Shown here: positions 56,981-64,000 of the stretch, in pieces
How positions within the stretch are numbered: position 1 is the stretch's first letter
Layout: each line of letters opens with the position of its first letter
NCBI GenBank assembly: GCA_032871835.1
Contig: CM065299.1
Span: forward strand, 42,296,706-42,360,705
DNA: 64,000 nucleotides
Direction: 5' to 3'
Source of the DNA: Dipteronia dyeriana
Taxonomy: Eukaryota > Streptophyta > Magnoliopsida > Sapindales > Sapindaceae
Position numbers and translations under genes: made by a program
The notes under the pieces: generated by a model
The model's input: only the letters and a program-made list of their open reading frames with translations
What the model was told of the DNA's origin: nothing
The model's database searches: none

Positions 56981-57969
56981 AATCGTAAAATATATATTTA
57001 AAAATCATATAACTTGGGCTGATCCTAATTCAAAATTTCAATGTCATTTGGTTTATATAAAAAAATTATTATTATTTATATGCTTATATAAGAGAATATC
57101 GGGATTTATTGTGGACCAAAATATTTCATAAATGTTAATAATATGGAATTATTATTTCATAACGTGGAAAATGATTTAAATAAAATATTTCATAAACGAT
57201 TTATAAAATTTTATTCTACGTAAATGTCTATTGGTTATAGAAGATCATCGATTACTAAAATATATGAGAAAATAAGAATAGCAACCAAGAATAAATGAAA
57301 GGAACTCCTCAAAAGAAAAAAAGTATAATCAAGTACTAAAATAGTTAAATGTTACATTTGACACTATTGCAAATTTCTAATTCTCATCATTCTCATGGTA
57401 TTCTGGTACTTTAGTATGGTGGTATATTGGTATTATCTTGATTGACTCGACATTCTATGCCTATAAAACCAAAAACAACAAAATAAAACCAAAAACAACA
57501 AAATAAATCAAAATCAAAAGCTCTACAAATATCTGCTTGACTAAATTTGGAAAACAATCAAATTATATATCTTGAAATTATAAACTAGATTTATTTTTCA
57601 GTTTTCATGAAAATCACATCAACGGTTGCAAAATTGTTATTAAAAAAAAAAATTCACTACCATTCAAATCATGACCAAATTCACTTTTCAAAAAAGAGGG
57701 GGAAAAAAGCCCTTCAAAAATCCAATTCGAATTGTAATACCACAGTAGCATATTAATTTACTAAGGATTGCTTTTTGACATTCGGCCTTAGAAATAAAAG
57801 TGAACATTACGTGTGTTCATAACATAATATGTGTCCATTCATGTGGTTGTATGGTATATACCAATAATAATGTTAATTATTCTTTTTTTTTTCATATAAG
57901 ATCCATTAAAGAATGGAAAGAGGAATCCATAAACATTTACCCACAACCACTCCCACTATTCATCTCTAC
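56981..57969. other. AT-rich sequence before G3, no gene
   Basis: No coding region supported. A 20-bp direct duplication (AAACCAAAAACAACAAAATA) lies at about 57467-57506. Confidence 0.45.
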
Positions 57970-58734
57970 TGACGGCGATTTTTCGATCAACTACTCGTCA
58001 AATAGATAATATGAATGAAAAATTAGACTGTAAATCAAAATAAATAAAAAGCAAGAAGCAATATAAGATTTTACGTGGTAAAATCCCAAGACAGGGAAAC
58101 ATCCAGAGTTGCCGATAACGGCGAGAGAAAAAGAATCCACAAGGTTGGCAAAAGTATACACACACAATCTCGCCTTTTCTCCTCTATGCCTAATTGACCT
58201 TCACCCTTTTGTGGGCGTTATTTGGGTCTATTTATACATGCATAGAAACTTAATTCTTGATGTACAAGTAAGAAAAGTTCTCGTAATTAAATGAAACTTT
58301 AACTTATTGGAGTCATGTTTCCCTTCTTCCTTATCTTTCGCTAATTGTGTTTCGATGGCGTTGGACTTCCTGCCTGGTCTAGACTTCGATATCTATAAGG
58401 AAATTTACTTCCTCATAAAAAAATTCTTCTAGACAGCTTGTTTAAGTAGGATTCATTCTCTATGTGCTTTGAGTCGTGAGTTCATTAAATCTTAATGTTA
58501 TCCATGTATCACCCAACCAACCATCTGTTGAACCCGACCAGACCTTTACCCCGACCATCTTGACAGCCCCGATAGGGTCTTCCAGCCCGATCGTTTGTGT
58601 CGTCTTGGTGAGGGGGTTTGGCGAGTGTCTTTGGTCAACTTGGGTTTATTCGATCAGGTTCTCTTCTGGTGATGTGGCATCTCCGGCCCTTTTCTTTTGC
58701 TATTGTGTCGCATCATCAAAATTTTACCAATAAC
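57970..58734 (-). repeat. Probable 3' LTR of gypsy fragment G3
   Basis: Read on the minus strand, it starts TGTTATTGGTAAAATTTTG at about 58734 and ends near AAATCGCCGTCA at 57970. The end resembles AAATCGACGTCAACA of the G2 and G4 LTRs, and an inner GATTTTACCACGTAAAA segment (about 58080) matches GTTTTACCAAGTAAAA there. A CCCCCTTAA polypurine tract lies just outside at about 58739. Family match and position are good; exact ends are approximate. Confidence 0.55.
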
Positions 58735-59214
58735 ATTACCCCCTTAAACACACGAGACCGAGTATCTCATTCCAAATGGACTTCACTCGGTGAAGTATGT
58801 TTAATTTATTCTTTTTTCTTGTCTCATAGCTCATTAATGTGCATTTATTGTTTTACAACCAAACGTCGATGTCAATCACGCCTATTTCGGCTGATATAAT
58901 CATTTAGCCATCTTTTTGAATTTCGAACGACGTTTGATTTTTGATTTGCGTGCACCTATTTCTACTTCCATCTAGTGACGTGTGTATACTCTGATAACGT
59001 CATATGCTCCTATATATAACTCGAAACTCTTCATTTCATTCCCACGACTTTACAGATCCTTTTCACAGAAAAAAAACCCTAATATTTTTTCTTCTTCAAA
59101 CTTTCACTCTCCTTTGCTTCCTTTCCTTCTTTACAAATCGTTTGTGTTCTCGTCGCATTCATTTATATCCCAGGTACGGATCCGACTCTCCACTATCGGT
59201 ATTTTAAAGTTCTC
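58735..59214 (+). promoter_or_regulatory. Promoter and leader of the G3 antisense ORF
   Basis: TATATATA at 59011-59018, with a GATAACGTCAT element 15-20 bases upstream. After it comes a pyrimidine-rich leader with AAACCCTAA and CTTCTTC words and a CAG|GTACGG junction near 59172 that could be a splice donor. This is the layout of an ordinary plant Pol II promoter and leader, but within a retrotransposon and opposite to its pol. Confidence 0.5.
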
Positions 59215-60360
59215 ATGCATGCTATCAAGGCTGGCGATAATGAGAATATTGTTATGCTTGAATCCATACTTTGGGGTCATTTTCATGCATATAATCCTTC
59301 ATTTCAACCCATTGCTTTAAATGTAGATTATTCTGTGGCTCGTCTTGAGTTTGTCTCTCCATTTGCTAACTCTTCTGGTTCTGATTCTGTTGATGTTTGC
59401 CTAGATATGTCGAAGACAACTAGCACATGACAAGCTCCCAGAAGCTCACCCACAAAAACCGCCTGTCATGTGAACGACTTGAAGATAGTTTCTCAAACGT
59501 TAAAAATGAAGAAGGTCCCAAGGGAACGACGGGCACACATGTTAAGATTTACAGCAGATCACCCTTGTGCCTTTGATTCGAAATAAACGTGTGACAGACG
59601 GTGAGCTTAAGAAGTTCAGGGATCGATTCAACCTTCCACATTCGATGCAATTGTCTTGCAACGAAGATCTTGTTGTATGGAATCCTTCTTCTGGTGCAGT
59701 TGCTGTTTATGGGGTCATGTTGTCCTCTATGGTCACTCTCTATATTCAACCCTTTATTGCTCGATTCTTAATGGATACAGGGATTGCCCCCGCTTAGCTG
59801 ACCCCTAACTCTTGGGTGATAATCAGCTTATGGCACTTGTGGAAGAAAATTGGGGCCAAGCATCCCCCGGCCCCTCAAGAGATACGTAATTTTTATACCC
59901 TAGGGCGATCGGATACTAGAGGTACTTTTTATCTTCAGTGACCTCCTTGAGCGGTTGGATTTTCCATTGCTACAAGGAAAGCCTACCCCCTCATGCGTAA
60001 AAAGACCATAAGAGCATTATTTGAGGGTTCCCTTCATCAAACAAATATTGATAAAACAGTTGATTTTTTGTTAGCGGTAACTGGGGTGAAACCGTTGTTT
60101 TTGATGCTATCCATCGGTTGGCTTAGAGTAGTGTCCTGAGGCACTTTTATAGCCCTGAGTTATGGAACAAAATTACCCTTGTGATGACAAGGGAGCAGGT
60201 CGATACTGTTGTGATGGAAGCTCAGACTTCTTGGAAGGTGAGGGGAAGCAAATTTAGAAAGTCGATACTCCTAATGGCAGTAAGCGATTTCAAGGTGCCC
60301 CGTGGTTGCTTTTGTATACAAAAGCAAATTTATAGTGTTATTCTTGACATTTGAAATTGT
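59215..60360 (+). pseudogene. G3 antisense ORF, homologue of the G2 antisense ORF
   Basis: The first part is open at 59215-59430 (MHAIKAGDNENIVMLESILW, matching the GDFQLVSCIKRLL region of G2). The core at 59567-59797 reads FRDRFNLPHSMQLS, VWNPSSGAVAVYGVML and YIQPFIARFL, then LTPNSWVI and EIRNFYTLGRS in shifted frames. This is the same plant transposon-associated domain as in G2 (PF04195-like). The later part includes HFYSPELWNKITLV near 60140. Several stops and shifts. The coiled-coil tail is not seen. Function unknown. Confidence 0.68.
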
Positions 60361-60477
60361 TCCCTCACATGGGTTTTTATTAAATGCTAAAGAGAAACAT
60401 TAAATAATCAGCTAACAAAGTAAATGCATCTTTGAACTAAAAAGAAATATTAAATATAAAAAAACTCCTAAGGGTAG

Positions 60478-60985
60478 AACATCTTCAAGCATTGAGCATT
60501 GCATGGTCTGGGTAGCTCGCTTCCTTCTGGTTGGGCAAGACAATATACTCAATGGTAGACCAACCCGACCACTCGATATGTCCCTTACAATCTATCTGCC
60601 AACGCCCCAGCTGATTTAACTCTCGTATTGGTTGATACCCACCTCAGAACTAGATCTCTGAGCTGGAATCTTCTTACCCAGACATGTGAGTTGTAATATT
60701 TGGTCGCCTTTTACTGATAGGCAAATTTCCTTACCTTTGACAGGTCCATTTTTTCCTCCAACTCGTCTAAGTTCTATTCTAGCATTTCCATATTTACTTC
60801 TGGATGAAAAAGTTGCACCCTTGGTGAGTTATGAGCTATTTCAATTTGAATTACTACCTCCGTTTCGAATGCTAGTGAATAGGGGTCTCTCCTGTCGAAG
60901 TTTTTTCTATGGTTCGATATGCCCATAGAACTTCGTGTAGCTTGTCTGCCCAGTTTCCTTTCTTAGCATCATGTTTTACCTTTAG
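60478..60985 (-). pseudogene. G3 integrase, C-terminal part
   Basis: Minus-strand residues AKKGNWADKLHEVLWAYRT (about 60970-60915) match G2 integrase around 33080-33140, and GETPIH, ALADRL and GTYRVVGLVYH match its C-terminus. The remaining upstream part is absent because the G4 LTR begins at 60989. Frame changes and stops are frequent. Confidence 0.7.
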
Positions 60986-61133
60986 GGTTGTCGTATGTAA
61001 ATTTTATCAGACGTACACGTTATTGACAAAGAGGATAAAATTGCCAGGTGGACATCCGAATAAGCATTCAGAAAATATCCTACAAGACATCACTAAAGAA
61101 GAAAAGCCCGAGTGAACAAGTATTGAACAAAAC

Positions 61134-61232
61134 CTACTCGGGGTCAACTGACGTCATATACTACTCGGGATCAGTTAGCGATGCTCGGGGTTAGTGGATG
61201 ACATGTTCTACTTGGAATCAGATGATGTCACT
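61134..61232 (+). promoter_or_regulatory. Repeated ACTCGGGxTCA elements in the G4 LTR
   Basis: Four degenerate units about 25 bases apart start at about 61134, 61161, 61183 and 61208. The first contains a perfect TGACGTCA palindrome (61149-61156), a known class of plant bZIP site. A spaced repeat upstream of a TATA box is the form of an LTR enhancer. This function is inferred. Confidence 0.5.
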
Positions 61233-61604
61233 CTGGACCGGCTAAAATCATGTTCTATTAGGGACAAACATGAAGAAAACCAAAAAAGGAAGCCCAGCGC
61301 GTGACTCACGAGTCAAGAGTCGTTAAATCACGAGAAGATACCTACATCAAAGAAGAATTCCAAGAAGAATAGAATACCAAACAGAAAGGGTTCCAAAACA
61401 AGCAATAATTTTATTTCTTCAAAAAGACTACGCCTTTATAAGGAAACAAGTCCTAATTGGACTACATCACTAGAGTCTCATTCGATCTCAATACAAGTCC
61501 CCGAAATAGGAAAGAAGACAGACTACTTCGAACAAGTAACCAATCATAGTTAAGTACAAAGTTATTTTATTACTTGTACAAAGAGGATTAGGGTTCTATG
61601 AACA

Positions 61605-61612
61605 TATAAATA
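61605..61612 (+). promoter_or_regulatory. TATA box of G4
   Basis: TATAAATA, about 270 bases before the LTR end. A comparable TATA box is found in the G1-family LTR (39696-39703). Confidence 0.6.
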
Positions 61613-61876
61613 GACCCATAATCTGAACACAAGAGAGACAAAAAAACATAGAAAAATACAGAGAGAAAAAGAGAGATCGAGAGTTATACATCTTTTCAAT
61701 AGTGGATTTTGGCTTGATTGATTATTCAGCCACCTGTGGACGTGTCTACGATCATCGGAGTTTTACCAAGTAAAACTTGCGTCCGATTACTTTCTCATTC
61801 CCTCTCTCTTTGAAATCACATCTAAAATCCAACTCTTCTTGACTTGTTCCATACATCCAGAAATCGACGTCAACAA

Positions 61877-61897
61877 TTGGCGCTAGAAGGAGGGGTC
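61877..61897 (+). other. Primer binding site region of G4
   Basis: TTGGCGCTAGAAGGAGGGG begins one base after the LTR end. The TGGCGC start fits a plant gypsy primer site; the tRNA used was not identified. Confidence 0.7.
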
Positions 61898-61921
61898 GAA
61901 CCTCCGACCTTATTAAAGATA

Positions 61922-63260
61922 ATGGCGGGAAATGGAAACAGTCCTGGGGATATCCAAAAATCTCCAGGTAATGTCCATATTGGCAGTAGTTCATGAGATC
62001 TCGCCGCAACCACTGAGAACCAACCAACATCCCTCCGACCAGCCAAGACCTAACATGATGCTTCTGCGAGGTGCTACAACAGTTGGTGGCAGACGCAACA
62101 AAGGAAGGAGTTGATATGCTGGTTGCAGAAGAAACGCAACCCCCAAACCTCCCATCTACAAGGCTTCGTTCAGTTGTTGTGGGGCCAAAACTAAATGCAT
62201 AAGAGGCCGGAAGGAACTCTGCTCTAATTAATCAGGCTTGACGAGAAACACCCGAAGAGGAACAACCACGCCAGAAGCAAAACCATGATCAGATAGCCCA
62301 TGCAAGACATCGTAAACATGACCGACACAGGGATCGGTCGTCATCAGAAGATAGCGATTTGTACCATCGCAAGCGTCATCACGGAACCATACGTCTGCAA
62401 GAATCAACCCGTGAGACTCATTATCAAATCGAAGAGCCATAGAGAGAAATGACAGTCACCCGGCGGTTTAACCATCATGGAAGTCCGGTGGGAGATAGAG
62501 ATGTCGTAATTCAGAGCCTAACTCGAGAAGTCGAAAACAATAGGTGTCAAATGGATGCACTGGTCAGACGTTATGGGTACAACGATTTATCTAACAAAGA
62601 TTTTGACAGTCCATTCACTAGGAACATCTTGCGGACTTCATTCCTAGAAAGATTCAGGATGCCGCACGTGGAGCAGTTCAAGAAGGATACAGACCCTAAA
62701 GAACACGTTAGACACTATAAAAGTGTTATGGCCTAGTATGCCCACGATGATCCCTTACTATGCCTCAACTTTCCACAAACTCTAGGAGACACGGGCTCAA
62801 GATGGTTCGGAAGATTGCCCCAGCGAGTATCGGAAGCTTCAGTGAACTAAGCAGGAGTTTTTCATGACAATTTCTGAGCAACGTTCACAAGAAAAAATCA
62901 ATGGTTTACCTTTCTCAGATAAAACAAGGAAAAGATAAGTCGTTGAAGAAATACCTGGGAAGATTCGTCCAAGCGGTATCAGAAATCGACAGTGTAAACG
63001 ACGAATCGATAATTAATGCATTAATCAACAATCTACATAATGGACGGCTATCTTTTGACCTAGGAAGAGCCCGTCTTACCAGATATTTAGATATGATGGA
63101 CATGGCGGGAGGATATGCACTAGCCGAAGAAGAAGAATTAGCCACGGGAGGATGCTACATGCATGGAGGAAAACCTGAAAAAGACACCGAGTCCAAGGTA
63201 CAGAACCAAAAGGGAAAACAGAAAGGAAACATCAAAGAAAAAAGCAAGGATAGGGAGTAA
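61922..63260 (+). pseudogene. G4 gag
   Basis: Probable start ATG at 61922 (MAGNGNSPGDIQKSPG) soon after the primer site. After a stop at about 61997 and frame changes, the gag core is open at 62449-62736 (LERFRMPHVEQFKKDTDPKE, VRHYKSVMA) and 62901-63260 (SLKKYLGRFVQAVSEIDSV, a DLGRARLTRYLDMMDMAGGY segment). This is the retrotransposon gag domain that assembles the particle. The gap between (62736-62900) holds further gag sequence with stops. Less decayed than G1 gag. Confidence 0.8.
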
Positions 63261-64000
63261 TGCCGAATTGACCATGGAGAAATTCCGAGGTAGATACGCC
63301 AACTACAACCCTCTTCGAAAAAGCAGGAGGAGATCCTGACCATACTGGAAGAGAAAAATATGGTAAAAGAGCCACGCCGACAGTCTCAGTTTGCTCGGTG
63401 AGATACAACCAAATACTGCAGGTTCCACAAGGAAACTGGTCATGAAACTTCCAAATGTTACCAACTTAGAGATTACATAGAAACCCTCATTCGTGAGGGA
63501 CACCTTCAGGATGTAATCTTGAAAAGGGATGAGAAGTCAGAGACAAAGAAAGAGATCAGGGCCGATCACAGCTCTGGTCGAAATCAAAGGGCCAGCCCAG
63601 AGGCCAATGAAGTAGTACAAACAATCTTTGGAGAACCATTCACTTGGAGAAGTAACCGAGAGCGAACGCAGGAAATCAGAGAAGCAGTTGAGGCAAGACA
63701 CAACTTTGACGTGAACTCGGTCGAGCTAGACCCGAGGAGGGCAAAGGAAGGATGAGACCCAATAATATTCAATGCAGCTGACTCACATGGGGTCGATGTT
63801 TGGCCAAATGATGCCCTGGTCATAAGCGCCCGAATTAGTCACCGGGAAGTTAGGAGAATCCTGATAGATAATGGAAGTTCGGCAGACATTCTCAATGTAG
63901 CCGTCTACGATCAACTCTGGTTGGACTGAAAGGATTTACAGCCTTTACATACCTCACTCAGAGGATTCAGAGGAATCGAGGTCAGGTCTCTCGGGACGGT
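63261..64000 (+). pseudogene. G4 gag end and protease start, truncated by the window
   Basis: Same frame as the second gag part. Zinc-finger-like CRFHKETGHETSKC (about 63418-63459), with C-x2-H-x4-H-x4-C spacing. The linker is open at 63519-63755. The protease core RILIDNGSSADIL is at about 63855-63893, with DNG where other families have D-T-G or D-G-G. Stops at about 63258, 63294, 63400, 63753 and 63928. The rest of pol lies beyond 64000. Confidence 0.78.

Larger units (their letters stand above)
57970..60985 (-). mobile_element. Gypsy fragment G3 (3' part)
   Basis: Minus-strand order: partial integrase, antisense ORF (on the plus strand), polypurine tract, LTR. It is cut at its upstream side by the G4 LTR at 60989. 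The repeat array seen in G2 between integrase and antisense ORF is missing. Same family as G2 and G4. Confidence 0.62.
60989..61875 (+). repeat. 5' LTR of gypsy element G4
   Basis: 887 bp from TGTCGTATGTAAATTTTATC to AAATCGACGTCAACA, followed by a primer site. It is the best-preserved LTR of this family here. It contains four spaced copies of a CT(A)CTCGGGxTCA-like unit (61134-61232) and a TATA box. Confidence 0.85.
60989..64000 (+). mobile_element. Gypsy element G4, 5' part
   Basis: LTR, primer site, gag and the start of protease, continuing beyond the right edge. The gag has a few stops and frameshifts. Same family as G2 and G3 by LTR ends. It interrupts the integrase of G3. Confidence 0.8.

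Noticed and set aside
52137..57969. Satellite array
   Set aside because: Only two diverged copies of the 0.8-0.9 kb unit are present, so it is called a local duplication.
58982..59320. Plus-strand ORF of 112 codons starting upstream of the G3 antisense ORF
   Set aside because: It overlaps the TATA box and leader and shares no residues with the domain-bearing frame.
1..64000. tRNA, rRNA or organelle insertions
   Set aside because: No cloverleaf with conserved arm sequences, no rRNA core motif and no organelle gene were recognised. The tRNA-like signals are only primer binding sites.

Overview
This window looks like a piece of a repeat-rich flowering-plant nuclear genome, probably a eudicot. 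No host gene, tRNA, rRNA or CRISPR array can be supported. Nearly all recognisable coding sequence is retrotransposon gag/pol, broken by stops and frameshifts. The plant assignment rests on three things: Ty1/copia LTRs followed by an initiator-Met-type primer site (TGGTATCAGAGC), Ty3/gypsy elements of Athila type and of Tat-like type carrying an antisense extra ORF, and small MITEs and Helitron-like ends. All lineage names come from motifs read by eye, not from a search.

Layout. 1-2465: 5' end of a minus-strand copia element (C0; LTR plus primer site) that runs off the left edge. 2466-7426: an older minus-strand element (M1) with a degraded gag-like ORF, a tRNA-Asp-like primer site and a cut-off LTR. 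7427-40100: a decayed plus-strand gypsy element (G1), 5' LTR at 7427-8596 and probable 3' LTR at 39003-40100. It has been split by (a) a tandem copia array at 11973-25878 (three LTRs, two internal regions, C1 and C2), (b) a copia solo LTR at 26722-29201 with a perfect 5-bp target duplication, and (c) a 5'-truncated gypsy copy (G2) at about 31.8-38.3 kb that carries an intron-containing antisense ORF. 40310-52136: a complete but dead Athila-like element on the minus strand (A), with a 754-bp Tourist/PIF-Harbinger-like MITE (TTA target duplication) in its gag. 52137-57969: AT-rich non-coding DNA with two Helitron-like 3' ends, a diverged tandem duplication, a foldback MITE and a smaller MITE. 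57970-60985: a minus-strand gypsy fragment (G3), relative of G2. 60989-64000: the 5' part of a plus-strand gypsy element of the same family (G4), LTR, primer site, gag and start of protease, running off the right edge.

Reading the nests gives a relative order: M1 before G1 and C0; G1 before the copia array, the solo LTR and G2; element A before its MITE; G3 before G4. No element here looks able to move by itself. The most interesting biology is the antisense ORF family of the gypsy elements (34.6-37.5 kb and 59.2-60.4 kb, with a likely third promoter remnant near 38.7 kb): it has its own promoter-like region, plausible introns, a plant transposon-associated domain and a coiled-coil tail, all opposite to gag-pol. 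Its function cannot be read from the sequence.
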